A stretch of DNA of 41,540 nucleotides from Acidobacteriota bacterium (GCA_016871115.1 VFZP01000004.1:1-41540), one strand, 5' to 3'. Positions 1-7,490 are shown, numbered from the stretch's first letter. Numbers and translations are program-made. Notes: a model not told the origin generated them from the letters alone.

Positions 1-318
1 ACGCCCGGGCTGGCCCAATTGCAGGCGCGTGCGCCGGTACGCATCGTGAACGGCCGAGTACATCTTCATGTTGAAACGCGCCAGGCGTTCCTGCGCCGCC
101 TTCATGAAATCAAATGGGGCCTGCTCGCCGAACTCGATGCGGCACCAGCGGATGCCCAGTTGCTGGAGGAATAGAAGATCGTCATCGGTCATGGAGCGGA
201 TGGGCATGCGGTGCGACAACTTCACATTCGCCGGATCGTATTCATCGATCACGGGAGCAGCGAACGCGGCCGTTGCACCCAGCGGCAGCGCGGAGAGGAA
301 AGCACGGCGAGCAAACAT
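1..318 (-). CDS. Mannonate dehydratase-like protein, N-terminal fragment (cut by window edge)
   Basis: An open frame starts at the ATG at 318 and runs off the left edge, leaving 106 codons. The N-terminus (MFARRAFLSALPLGATAAFA) has twin arginines and a short hydrophobic stretch, so it looks like a Tat or Sec export signal ending near residue 20. The mature part has SMTDDDLLFLQQLGIRW followed by IEFGE, and later YSAVHDAYRR and LQLGQPGR. This pattern matches, from memory, exported TIM-barrel proteins annotated as mannonate dehydratase (UxuA-like) in Acidobacteria. The catalytic half lies outside the window, so activity cannot be judged. It starts 16 bp after the stop of the spermidine-synthase-like gene on the same strand, so it may be co-transcribed with it, though the job looks unrelated. 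The ribosome-binding site is weak, and a GTG at 327 is an alternative start. Confidence 0.6.
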   Translation of the reverse strand, partial: MFARRAFLSALPLGATAAFAAPVIDEYDPANVKLSHRMPIRSMTDDDLLFLQQLGIRWCRIEFGEQAPFDFMKAAQERLARFNMKMYSAVHDAYRRTRLQLGQPGR

Positions 319-334
319 CGCCGTCACGATATCA

Positions 335-1831
335 CTACCGTGCCACTTGTGACCACTCACGGTCGTAGTACCGCACCAACACCTGATCGTTAAGGCGGTT
401 GGCCTGCGCGTCCACGCGTTGCATGTCTCGTGGGAACTCAAACAATTGCGGCAGCGCAGCGAGCGTCAGGAAGCGCAGACCCGACGGCAGTTGTTCGGGC
501 ATCGCCAACGCCTCTCGCCCGGCCAGTACGTAGCCCCACTCGCCGAAGCTCGGCACGTAGATGTGATACGGCTTCGCCTTCCAGCCTGCGTGTTCGAGCG
601 TGGCGACGATGCACCAGTAGGATTGGCGTGCAAACAACGGTGACGTGCTCTGGACGGTGATCAGTCCGTGAACCGAAACATGCCGCGACAGCATCCGGTA
701 GAAGGCCGTGGTGTAGAGCTTGCCGAGCGAGAAGTTGGTGGGGTCCGGAAAGTCGATCGCGACGAAGTCGAATTGTTCGGTGTTGGAATCGAGCCAGACG
801 AAGGCGTCGTCATTGACGACGCGCACGCGGGGGTCGGCGAGCGAACCGCTATTCAGGCGCTTCAGTAGATGATGATCGCGGAACAAGCCTGTCATTTCGG
901 CGTCCAGGTCCACCAGCGTTACCTGCTCCACTGTGGGGTAGCGCAGGATCTCGCGCACCGCGAGCCCATCGCCGCCGCCCAGCACCAGGACGCGGCGCGC
1001 GCCGGGGAGTGCGGCGAGGCCCGGATGCACGAGCGCTTCGTGATAACGGTATTCGTCGCGCGAGCTGAACTGGAGGTGCGAATTCAAGAACAGCCGCAGG
1101 TCGTCTTTCCAACGCGTGACGACGATGCGCTGGTAGCGCGTGGTGCGCGTGAGCACGATGTCGTCGGCGTAGAGATTCTCTTCGGCGAGCGTGTTGATCT
1201 TGTCCGCCGCGGCAAAGCCTGACAGGAGCGCGCCGATCACTAGAATCGCTGAAACGCGCTGCGCCAACGGACGGCGGATCTCGGCCGCAAATAGGAACGT
1301 GGACCACAGCGCCACGCCCGAATTGAGCAGCCCGAACAGCAGTGCGCTACGGATGAGCCCCAAGCGCGGAACCAGCAACAGCGGAAACAGCAGCGAGGCG
1401 CCCAGCGCGCCGAGATAGTCGAAGGTGAGCACGTGCGCCACCAAGTCGCGAAATTGAATGCGGTCTTTCAAAATCCGCATCAGCAGCGGGATTTCGAGGC
1501 CCACCAGCGTGCCGATGACAATCACCGTGCCGTAGAGAACGAAGCGGAAACTTTCGGTGTAGGCAAAGGCCAGAAAGAGGAGGCTCGACGAGAACCCGCC
1601 GACGAAACCGACGAGCAGTTCAATGGAAATGAACCGCTCCACCAGTTGGCCGCCGATGAACTTCGACAACCAACTGCCAATGCCCATCGCAAACAGGTAG
1701 CTGCCGATGACGGTGGAAAACTGCAGGACGCTGTCGCCGAGCAGGTACGAAGCGAGCGTACCCGCTATCAACTCATAGATGAGCCCGCAAGCGGCGATGA
1801 GGAAAACCGATATGAATAGGGCCGTGGACAT
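335..1831 (-). CDS. speE: Membrane-embedded spermidine synthase-like aminopropyltransferase (SpeE with TM domain)
   Basis: The protein has 498 residues. Residues 1-210 form about seven hydrophobic helices, and residues 220-440 form a spermidine-synthase-type Rossmann domain. The decarboxylated-SAM/SAM loop GGGDG is at 285-289, preceded by YHEALVHP (263-270), and the acidic strand end VDLD is at 307-310. DFPDP at 360-364 sits where the catalytic Asp of SpeE lies. Family knowledge: such enzymes move an aminopropyl group from decarboxylated SAM to an amine. The membrane domain, absent in classical SpeE, would place the reaction at the inner membrane. The ATG follows directly on the TAA of the DUF350 gene (1832-1834), which implies translational coupling. 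With speD in the same operon, the donor could be made locally. The acceptor cannot be read from the sequence: putrescine is the default guess, but a lipid, peptide or other amine is possible. Confidence 0.85.
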   Translation of the reverse strand: MSTALFISVFLIAACGLIYELIAGTLASYLLGDSVLQFSTVIGSYLFAMGIGSWLSKFIGGQLVERFISIELLVGFVGGFSSSLLFLAFAYTESFRFVLYGTVIVIGTLVGLEIPLLMRILKDRIQFRDLVAHVLTFDYLGALGASLLFPLLLVPRLGLIRSALLFGLLNSGVALWSTFLFAAEIRRPLAQRVSAILVIGALLSGFAAADKINTLAEENLYADDIVLTRTTRYQRIVVTRWKDDLRLFLNSHLQFSSRDEYRYHEALVHPGLAALPGARRVLVLGGGDGLAVREILRYPTVEQVTLVDLDAEMTGLFRDHHLLKRLNSGSLADPRVRVVNDDAFVWLDSNTEQFDFVAIDFPDPTNFSLGKLYTTAFYRMLSRHVSVHGLITVQSTSPLFARQSYWCIVATLEHAGWKAKPYHIYVPSFGEWGYVLAGREALAMPEQLPSGLRFLTLAALPQLFEFPRDMQRVDAQANRLNDQVLVRYYDREWSQVAR

Positions 1832-2044
1832 TTAATGCACGGCGGCGGCGATGATGATGCACATGCCGATTGACATGCAACCCACCATCACGGCAAGCGC
1901 GAGATTTTTTTCCTCCACAATCTCCTTCCAAAGCGCATAAGGCGTCATCTTGTCAATGACGATGAAGCCGGCCGCGAAAAGCAAAATTCCCAGCAAGGCG
2001 AAGATCGCCGCGTTCACCAGGGCATTGATATGCAGCATTTCCAT
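1832..2044 (-). CDS. DUF350 (YjfL-like) small membrane protein
   Basis: This 70-residue protein is almost entirely two membrane helices (about 8-30 and 48-69) joined by a short polar loop. The loop carries the family signature: IDKMTPYALWKEIVEEKN, followed by an alanine/glycine/methionine-rich second helix ending IIIAAAVH. That matches the DUF350/YjfL family, whose biochemical role is not established. Members often have four helices (a repeat), and this one has a single unit. A GAGGAG motif about 10 bases upstream supports the ATG at 2044, with a second in-frame ATG two codons on. It abuts the speE-like start and lies 24 bp after the 62-aa gene. DUF350 genes recur beside polyamine-enzyme genes in other bacteria, which fits the context here. 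Confidence 0.8.
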   Translation of the reverse strand: MEMLHINALVNAAIFALLGILLFAAGFIVIDKMTPYALWKEIVEEKNLALAVMVGCMSIGMCIIIAAAVH

Positions 2045-2068
2045 AGAATTCGTTCTCCTCGGGCGGCG

Positions 2069-2257
2069 CTATTTGCCGCCCATGTAGCGTGGATAGGTTC
2101 CGTAGTGCGAGCGCCATGCGCCCGGATTATCGCGGATGGATTTCGGCACGTTCTTGCGCTCGTTGATCGGCTGCAAGCTCATGCCGTACCACTGGAAGCC
2201 GTTGACGGCCGTCAGCAACAGCAGGCCGTAACCAAGAAAGATCGGATGCTTAGTCAT
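2069..2257 (-). CDS. Small single-pass membrane protein (62 aa), unknown function
   Basis: The start chosen is the ATG at 2257. It overlaps the end of the DUF4178 gene by 8 bp (ATGACTAA), a layout typical of translational coupling. The 62-residue product opens MTKHPIFLGYGLLLLTAV, has one helix at about 5-24, and then a basic, aromatic tail with SLQPINERKNVPKSIRDN and SHYGTYPRYMGGK. No signal-peptide cleavage site is evident, so it is probably a membrane-anchored peptide with a soluble tail. I do not recognise a named family. Its place between DUF4178 and DUF350 argues that it is a subunit or accessory factor of that system. Longer upstream starts would lie deep inside the DUF4178 frame and look unlikely. 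Confidence 0.65.
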   Translation of the reverse strand: MTKHPIFLGYGLLLLTAVNGFQWYGMSLQPINERKNVPKSIRDNPGAWRSHYGTYPRYMGGK

Positions 2258-4181
2258 CGCTCCCTCCAGAACTGTAGTCACTCTCATTCCAGCGCGCGGT
2301 TTCAAAAGCCAGGCCGCGCACGGAGATCACAATGGCGGGAATCAGCAACAGAATCAGCGCCACAAAGTAGGGCCACGACACCGTTACATCCCGCCGCAAG
2401 GTCAGCGTGTAGTGTACCGGGGATGCCACCGCGCTGCCGCCCGGCTGTGCTTCCCACTGCGGCTCAACCAGCAGATAGTATTGCCCGGCGGGGACATGGC
2501 CCACGCGCGTCGTGTCGTTGCGGCCGCCTTCGCTCCAATAGCCATCGCTATCGAGCCCTTCATAAAAACTCACCTCGCGGCCCCAGTCAATCGACTGTCC
2601 GGTCTGTTGGTTGATGAGCGAAAGATTGAAGTAGACCCAGTTGTTGGAGACGTCAGACTCGATGCGCGCTTCAACGTTGGCCGCGCGCCCGGTGAGCTCA
2701 AACGTGGACGTGACAAAGCTGGCTTCAGCCTGGCTATTGGGATCGAACGTATAGCGCTGCGCAAAGACCTCGCGGTTCCCCTGCATCATGCGCGACAGCA
2801 TCAGGGAGCCGAACAGCAACGCCGCCAGCGCGGCAAACGTCGTCCACGCGCTGCGCGCGCTGCCTTGATGCGGCGACGGCTGATTGGCAAACACGCCCTC
2901 CGCGCGCGGCGGCGGCGTCTTCAGGGCAAACCGTTGCCAAATGTCGGCCGCCGACGTGTATTCGCTGTGCGACCACGAAATCTCATTCAGCGTGCGCTCG
3001 GCCGAAAGCATGTAGGGAGGCGACACGAAATCGTCTGCCCCCACCCGTTCGCCCACCTGCACGCGCCACGGAAATTCGCCCAAAACAAAATCGGTCTTCG
3101 CCGTGGCGGTCTGAAAATGTTTGTAGGTAAGCCCCATCCACGACATCGCGCGCTTGCCGCCGGCTGTCGTTTCCGTGGGTAGGTGCTTCACCGGCTTTAC
3201 GTCATTCCAGTGGCCGTTATATTCGGTGAGGTAACGAAAGCCGCGAAAGTCGTTGAACAAAACATACTCGCGCCAGGCGTAGTTGACGTTGTCCAAGGTA
3301 ATGGAGCGTACCTGGTACCCGATGTTCTGCCACCACTCGCCCTCGAACTTGCCCTTGGCGCCGAGCGGAATCGCGGACTGACCGAACTTCTGGGCGTCTT
3401 GCGCGGCGCGCAGCAGTCGCAGCGATGGCGTGGTGGCATCGAGTACGGCGGCGCAGTTGGTGCAAGCGATGGTGACGGCTTGCCCCTTCGCGCGGATCTC
3501 CACGCCCGCGCCGCAATTGGGACAGTTGATCGCCGAAGCCTGCGCCTTGGGTTCATCGGCGCCGCCCCCTTGCTTGAGGTAGGTGAGTTTGAGCGCGGCG
3601 AAATCCACCGCTTCACCGAAGAACAACAACGGGGGCGATTCGCTGAAATCGATCGTGGCGAAGTCAGGACCGGTGGAACGCAGGTCCACGAACGTGACGT
3701 CGTTCTTGTCCCAATATTCAAATGGCAGTTCGCCTTCGACGCCGCGATAGTGCGCGCGCGTGGTGCTGGCCACGGTGAACTCGCGGCCGCCAATTGCCAC
3801 TTTGCGTCCGGCGAAGAACTCATCCGGCGTGACACCCGCCGACGGAAACGGCGCCGCGCGCGTCACTGCGTATTCGGCCTGTGCATCGCTCAGCCAAGCG
3901 TTGCGGCCGTCCTGGAACACGATGTGCCACTCGTTCCAGCGTCCCTGCTCCCAGTCGTAAATGATGCGCCCGGCCACCCAGAACGCCTGGCCCTGATACT
4001 GGCCCTCGGTGCCGATCTGCACGGGCGACATGCTGGGCGGGAGTTCGGCCACCTGGCCCACTTTGCGAATGTCGGCATCCTTGCGCACCAGGATCGACTG
4101 ACAGTAACCGCACGTAGTCTGCACGGTGTTGCCGAAACGGAACTCCACGCCGCCGCCGCAGTTGGGGCAAAACGCCTTCAT
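2250..4181 (-). CDS. Double DUF4178 protein with two zinc ribbons and two membrane helices
   Basis: The protein has 643 residues. A zinc ribbon opens it (C5, C8, C24, C27), followed by a first beta-rich DUF4178 unit at about 55-200. A second zinc ribbon (C220, C223, C240, C243) precedes a second DUF4178 unit at about 265-410, with the recurring patterns GEWWQNIGYQVR and YLTEYNGHWNDVKPV. A proline-rich linker leads to helix one (about 445-465). A beta-sandwich-like region of about 130 residues follows, probably outside the membrane, then helix two (about 603-625) and an acidic tail. The start overlaps the speD stop by 4 bp (ATGA). DUF4178 has no proven biochemical function. Its neighbours (SPFH protein, SpeD, DUF350, membrane SpeE) suggest it is a scaffold or sensor of a membrane amine-modification system. 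Domain limits are by eye. Confidence 0.8.
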   Translation of the reverse strand: MKAFCPNCGGGVEFRFGNTVQTTCGYCQSILVRKDADIRKVGQVAELPPSMSPVQIGTEGQYQGQAFWVAGRIIYDWEQGRWNEWHIVFQDGRNAWLSDAQAEYAVTRAAPFPSAGVTPDEFFAGRKVAIGGREFTVASTTRAHYRGVEGELPFEYWDKNDVTFVDLRSTGPDFATIDFSESPPLLFFGEAVDFAALKLTYLKQGGGADEPKAQASAINCPNCGAGVEIRAKGQAVTIACTNCAAVLDATTPSLRLLRAAQDAQKFGQSAIPLGAKGKFEGEWWQNIGYQVRSITLDNVNYAWREYVLFNDFRGFRYLTEYNGHWNDVKPVKHLPTETTAGGKRAMSWMGLTYKHFQTATAKTDFVLGEFPWRVQVGERVGADDFVSPPYMLSAERTLNEISWSHSEYTSAADIWQRFALKTPPPRAEGVFANQPSPHQGSARSAWTTFAALAALLFGSLMLSRMMQGNREVFAQRYTFDPNSQAEASFVTSTFELTGRAANVEARIESDVSNNWVYFNLSLINQQTGQSIDWGREVSFYEGLDSDGYWSEGGRNDTTRVGHVPAGQYYLLVEPQWEAQPGGSAVASPVHYTLTLRRDVTVSWPYFVALILLLIPAIVISVRGLAFETARWNESDYSSGGSDD

Positions 4182-4546
4182 GATGCCGAGGGCCTCCCGT
4201 CATAGCGCCGCTCGTAGCACCGAACGCACACATGCGCGGCGCCGAATTCGGCGGTGAGATACGCGCAGAAATCCCACTCCGGGCGCGGGCGGCAGCAGAA
4301 CAGGTTCACCGTCATCGAGCGATGCTCGGGGAACGTGTGAACGGCAAAGTGCGACTCAGCGAGCAGGCACAACCCCGTGACGCCGCTGCCGCCCTGCGCA
4401 AACTTGTGCCAGAGCGGCGCGCCGACCGGGTGCAATCCGAGCTCATCGACCAGCCTAGCGAGAAATGCGTCGAGCCTAGCAGGATCGGCCACTGCTTCGG
4501 GATCGCAATCGTAGGCCTCAACCATCCATTCGAGACCGGATGCCAT
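4178..4546 (-). CDS. speD: S-adenosylmethionine decarboxylase family proenzyme
   Basis: The start chosen is the ATG at 4546, 7 bp after the SPFH gene stop, and it gives 122 residues. That is close to the usual 115-130 of the short bacterial SpeD. The self-cleavage and pyruvoyl site is present as LAESHFAVHTFPEH: Ser65 follows Glu64, His70 lies five residues on and Cys85 twenty residues on. This is the same spacing as the processing and catalytic Ser/His/Cys set of the Thermotoga-type enzyme. The chain should split between Glu64 and Ser65, with Ser65 becoming the pyruvoyl cofactor. Family role: decarboxylating SAM to make the aminopropyl donor for SpeE. Some SpeD homologues are reported to act on arginine or ornithine instead, so substrate is not certain. 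The gene overlaps the DUF4178 gene by 4 bp. Confidence 0.88.
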   Translation of the reverse strand: MASGLEWMVEAYDCDPEAVADPARLDAFLARLVDELGLHPVGAPLWHKFAQGGSGVTGLCLLAESHFAVHTFPEHRSMTVNLFCCRPRPEWDFCAYLTAEFGAAHVCVRCYERRYDGRPSAS

Positions 4547-4553
4547 TTGCGCG

Positions 4554-5576
4554 TTACGCCTGCGGCTTGCCGCACTCAGAGCAGAACTTGGCGGCACGGG
4601 AGATGCGCGCACCGCACTCCATGCAGAACTTCGTTTCGCCGGCGACGGCGGCAGTGGCGGCCACGGGCGGCGCTGCGGCTACGGGTGGCGGCGGAGCTTG
4701 CGGTTGCTGCTGCATCATCTGCCCCATCGAACTCATCATTGCCTGCGCCATGCCCATGCCCGCGCCCAGGCCCGCGCCAATGCCCGCTGCGCCGCCGCCT
4801 TCGTTGGCCGCGGCGATCGGGATCGATTGCGCCACCTGGAACTGCGTGTACTTGTTCATGTCGCCGACCATGTTCATGCCGACACGCTGATCGAGGATCT
4901 TCTGCAATTCCTCGGGCAGCGAAAGGTTCTCGACGACGAAGCTGTCGAGCATCAGGCCCAGTTCAGCGAACGTGGGCTCGATGTGCTCGGCGACCTTCGC
5001 AGCGAGTTCCATCTGGTTCGCGGCCATGTCGAGGAACGGCACGCCAGACTCGGCGAACGTATCGCTCATGCGCGCGATGATCGTGTTGCGCAGTTGGCCT
5101 TCCAGGTCCGCCGCGCGATAGAGTTCCTGCGTACCCGAGACCTTCGAGTGGAATGTCCGCGGGTCGCTGATGTGGTAGCTGTAGATGCCGAACACGCGCA
5201 GCCGCACCATGCCGAAATCCTTATCGCGGATGGTGATGGGTTGCTGCGTGCCCCACTTCTGATTCAGTTGCTGGCGCGTGGAGAAGAAGTAGACATCGCT
5301 CTTGAACGGCGACTGGAACGCCTTGTCCCAATTGCGCAGGTAGGTGAGAATCGGCAGCGTCTGCGTGTTCAGCACGTAACGGCCGGGCCCGAACGTATCG
5401 GCCGCGCGCCCTTCGTTGACGAACAACGACATCTGCGACTCGCGCACCGTCAGGTTTGCGCCGTCCTGGATTTCCATGTCCTGCATGGGGAACCGGTAGG
5501 CGAGGACGCCCTCCTCCGGCTCGGTCCAGTGAATAACGTCAATGAACTGCTTCTTGAAAAAGCTACCCAATCCCAT
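4554..5576 (-). CDS. SPFH/band-7 domain protein with C-terminal zinc ribbon
   Basis: The protein has 340 residues. Residues 1-230 look like the virion-core/YdjI-type SPFH family: EPEEGVLAYRFPMQDMEIQ, ESQMSLFVNEGRAADTFGPG, then DFGMVRLRVFGIYSYHI and a helical part with LDSFVVENLSLPEELQK. Residues 265-310 are rich in Gly, Met, Gln, Pro and Ala and are probably flexible. A zinc ribbon closes the protein (C318, C321, C332, C335). A strong ribosome-binding site (GGAGGT, 5590-5585) lies 8 bases before the ATG. SPFH proteins build membrane-associated oligomeric rings or microdomains. There is no clear N-terminal transmembrane helix, so membrane contact may be through the SPFH face or partners. The 74-bp upstream gap is the largest inside the operon and could hold an internal promoter. 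Confidence 0.85.
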   Translation of the reverse strand: MGLGSFFKKQFIDVIHWTEPEEGVLAYRFPMQDMEIQDGANLTVRESQMSLFVNEGRAADTFGPGRYVLNTQTLPILTYLRNWDKAFQSPFKSDVYFFSTRQQLNQKWGTQQPITIRDKDFGMVRLRVFGIYSYHISDPRTFHSKVSGTQELYRAADLEGQLRNTIIARMSDTFAESGVPFLDMAANQMELAAKVAEHIEPTFAELGLMLDSFVVENLSLPEELQKILDQRVGMNMVGDMNKYTQFQVAQSIPIAAANEGGGAAGIGAGLGAGMGMAQAMMSSMGQMMQQQPQAPPPPVAAAPPVAATAAVAGETKFCMECGARISRAAKFCSECGKPQA

Positions 5577-5650
5577 GTGAGAAGACCTCCATGCAAATCG
5601 AACGAACTAAAGCTTGAAGAGTAATAACGTGAACGCGGCGAAAAAGTTCC

Positions 5651-5875
5651 CTACGGGGTCGCGGGCACTTTCTCGCTGATCCATGCCAGCAACAGCATCA
5701 CTATGAGGAAGCCCATGAACAGGCTACCATTTGGAGTTTGAGTACCGCCAGCACAATCCAACTCGGCACAAAGTCGCGGCGCGGGGAGTAGTTCGTGCCC
5801 ATCCAGCAACCCACCCAGGAAACAGAATTCCAGCATCAGCACCATCAGCCGGAGCCGCCGCTCGCCGTGCGTCAT
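5651..5875 (-). CDS. Small two-helix membrane protein (74 aa), unknown function
   Basis: The 74-residue product has two hydrophobic stretches (about 8-24, LRLMVLMLEFCFLGGLL, and about 51-67, SLFMGFLIVMLLLAWI). They are joined by a loop with two cysteines (RLCAELDCAGG), and the tail is short (SEKVPATP). The ATG at 5875 lies 4 bp after the stop of the upstream zinc-ribbon gene on the same strand, which is the main reason to accept it as real. No family is recognised. The paired loop cysteines could form a disulfide if the loop faces the periplasm. It may be a small membrane partner of the SPFH protein encoded next. A chance open frame is not ruled out. Confidence 0.55.
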   Translation of the reverse strand: MTHGERRLRLMVLMLEFCFLGGLLDGHELLPAPRLCAELDCAGGTQTPNGSLFMGFLIVMLLLAWISEKVPATP

Positions 5876-5879
5876 GCCC

Positions 5880-6152
5880 TCAAATGAACGCCGTCGTCTT
5901 GATGCCGCTCACGTCGAAGCGCTTGCGGCACTGCAGGTTCCGGCACATCGTCTTGTCGTCGATCAACACCATATACGACGCGCACTTGGCGAATTTCGCC
6001 CGGTCGCGCTCGTCGGCGCTGCGCGGCAGTTGATTCTTCTTCGTGCGGATCAGCCACTCAAGGTCATGCTCGGTGGTCTCGCGGCAGTACGGGCACGTCA
6101 GCCGCATGGACTTCCTGGCCCGGGATTCGGTGAAGTAGTCGCGTTCTTCCAT
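5880..6152 (-). CDS. Small zinc-ribbon protein (90 aa)
   Basis: The protein has 90 residues and no membrane segment or signal peptide. Cysteines at 20 and 23 (CPYC) and at 70 and 75 (CRNLQC) frame a mixed alpha/beta core, a layout expected for a zinc-ribbon fold; an extra Cys sits at 57. The core has HDLEWLIRTKKN and YMVLIDDKTM, and the C-terminus is hydrophobic (SGIKTTAFI). It begins 8 bp after the aminotransferase stop and ends 4 bp before the small membrane gene, so it belongs to the same transcript. It is one of three proteins in this operon that carry zinc ribbons. Function is unknown; a protein-protein adaptor is a reasonable guess. Confidence 0.65.
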   Translation of the reverse strand: MEERDYFTESRARKSMRLTCPYCRETTEHDLEWLIRTKKNQLPRSADERDRAKFAKCASYMVLIDDKTMCRNLQCRKRFDVSGIKTTAFI

Positions 6153-6160
6153 ACCGTCCT

Positions 6161-7471
6161 CTAGTCCAGCGGTACGGCGACGAAGGCGCGATCGAGGCGC
6201 GCCAGGAATTCATCGACGTCCGGCTTTTCGATATTCAGCGGCGGCGTGATGCGCAGTGTGTTGCCGTAGAGTCCGCCCTTGCCCACGAGAATGCGCTGCG
6301 CGCGCGTGGCTTCGAGAACCGCGGCACATTCGCGCGGCGCAGGCTCTTTCGTACGCCGGTCGCGCACCAGTTCGAGCGCCTGCATCAGACCCATACCGCG
6401 CACTTCGCCAATGAGCGGGTGCTTCTCAGCCAGCGCTTCCAGGCCCGCGCGCAAATGCTTGCCCATCGCGTCGGTATTCTCGCGCAGCTTGTTTTCTTCA
6501 ATGAAATTCAGCACAGCGAGCGCCGCCGTGGACGTCACCGGGTTGCCGCCGAAGGTGGAAATCGTGGGCGTGGGGAACTTCGCCGCCACCTCCGGCTTCG
6601 CCACCGTAAGCCCGATCGGCGAGCCGTTGGCAAGCCCCTTGGCGCTGGTCATGATGTCGGGCACCACGCCATATTGCTCGATGCCGAACCACTTCCCGCC
6701 CCCGGTGCGCCCCCACGCCGTTTGCACTTCGTCACTAATAATGACGCCGCCGTGCTCGCGCACGATAGCCGCCACGATACCGAAATACTCCTTCGGCGGC
6801 GTAATGAACCCGCCCACGCCCTGGATCGGCTCGCCGATGAAGCCCGCCACGCGCCCGGGCGTTGTTGTTTGAATCAATTCCTTCACATCCTGTGCGCAGC
6901 GCACATCGCAGGAAGGATAGGTGAGCCCGAACGGGCAGCGATAGCAATAGGCGTTATGCGCAAACACCACACCCGGCTGCGGCCCGCCCGACGTGCGCCA
7001 GGTGTGGTTGCCGGTGAGCCCCGCCGCTAGGTTCGAACGCCCGTGGTAGGAGTGCCGCAGCGCGATGATGTCGCTCGAACCCGTGTAGCACCGCGCCGCC
7101 ATGATGGCCGTCTCGTTCGCCTCCGTGCCGCTGTTGGTGAACATCGATTGCGACAGTGCCCCGCCACCCGGCGTGATCGACGCAATGCGTTTGGCCAACG
7201 CCACAGCGGGCTCGGTCACGTAGACGGTGGAGACGTGCTGCAGCGTATCGAGCTGCGCATGCACCCGTTTGTTCACAAACTCGTTGCAATGCCCCACCGA
7301 GACGGTGAGAATGCCGCCGAAGAAGTCGAGGTACTGATTGCCGTCGGCGTCCCACACCCACTGATCCTTGGCGCGCGTCACCACCAGCGGCTCACGAAAG
7401 TAGTGGAATAGCGCCGGGAAAAGGAACTCCCGGTCCGCCAGCAAGATCTCTTGCTTGGTCATCTTCGCCAT
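6161..7471 (-). CDS. Class III PLP-dependent aminotransferase, AGXT2-like
   Basis: The 436-residue protein covers the whole fold-type I class III family. Features: YLDFFGGILTVSVGH (48-61), the phosphate-binding NSGTEANE (113-120), the cofactor-ring contact SDEVQ with Asp247, and the PLP-binding lysine in TSAKGLANG (Lys278). A cysteine cluster, C176, C179, C188 and C192 (CYRCPFGLTYPSCDVRC), may bind a metal or be structural; similar inserts occur in alanine-glyoxylate-aminotransferase-2-like enzymes. Family members use omega- or beta-amines with pyruvate or glyoxylate as acceptor. Being the first gene of the polyamine-type operon, it may act on a polyamine or on its precursor, but that is inference. 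MTKQEIL, three codons in, is an alternative start. The start lies only 25 bp from the divergent gene at 7496. Confidence 0.85.
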   Translation of the reverse strand: MAKMTKQEILLADREFLFPALFHYFREPLVVTRAKDQWVWDADGNQYLDFFGGILTVSVGHCNEFVNKRVHAQLDTLQHVSTVYVTEPAVALAKRIASITPGGGALSQSMFTNSGTEANETAIMAARCYTGSSDIIALRHSYHGRSNLAAGLTGNHTWRTSGGPQPGVVFAHNAYCYRCPFGLTYPSCDVRCAQDVKELIQTTTPGRVAGFIGEPIQGVGGFITPPKEYFGIVAAIVREHGGVIISDEVQTAWGRTGGGKWFGIEQYGVVPDIMTSAKGLANGSPIGLTVAKPEVAAKFPTPTISTFGGNPVTSTAALAVLNFIEENKLRENTDAMGKHLRAGLEALAEKHPLIGEVRGMGLMQALELVRDRRTKEPAPRECAAVLEATRAQRILVGKGGLYGNTLRITPPLNIEKPDVDEFLARLDRAFVAVPLD

Positions 7472-7485
7472 GGTGACATAAAATT

Positions 7486-7490
7486 AGGAG
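7486..7490 (+). promoter_or_regulatory. Ribosome-binding site fixing a TTG start
   Basis: AGGAG at 7486-7490 lies 5 bases before a TTG at 7496. No ATG or GTG is placed as well nearby, so this site decides the start of the following gene. A longer frame from 7451 would overlap the divergent aminotransferase start and lacks such a site. Confidence 0.6.

Noticed and set aside
2412-4205. Long open frames on the plus strand opposite the DUF4178 gene
   Set aside because: High-GC shadow frames: Arg/His/Ala-rich, no domain motifs, no ribosome-binding sites, fully covered by a convincing gene on the other strand.
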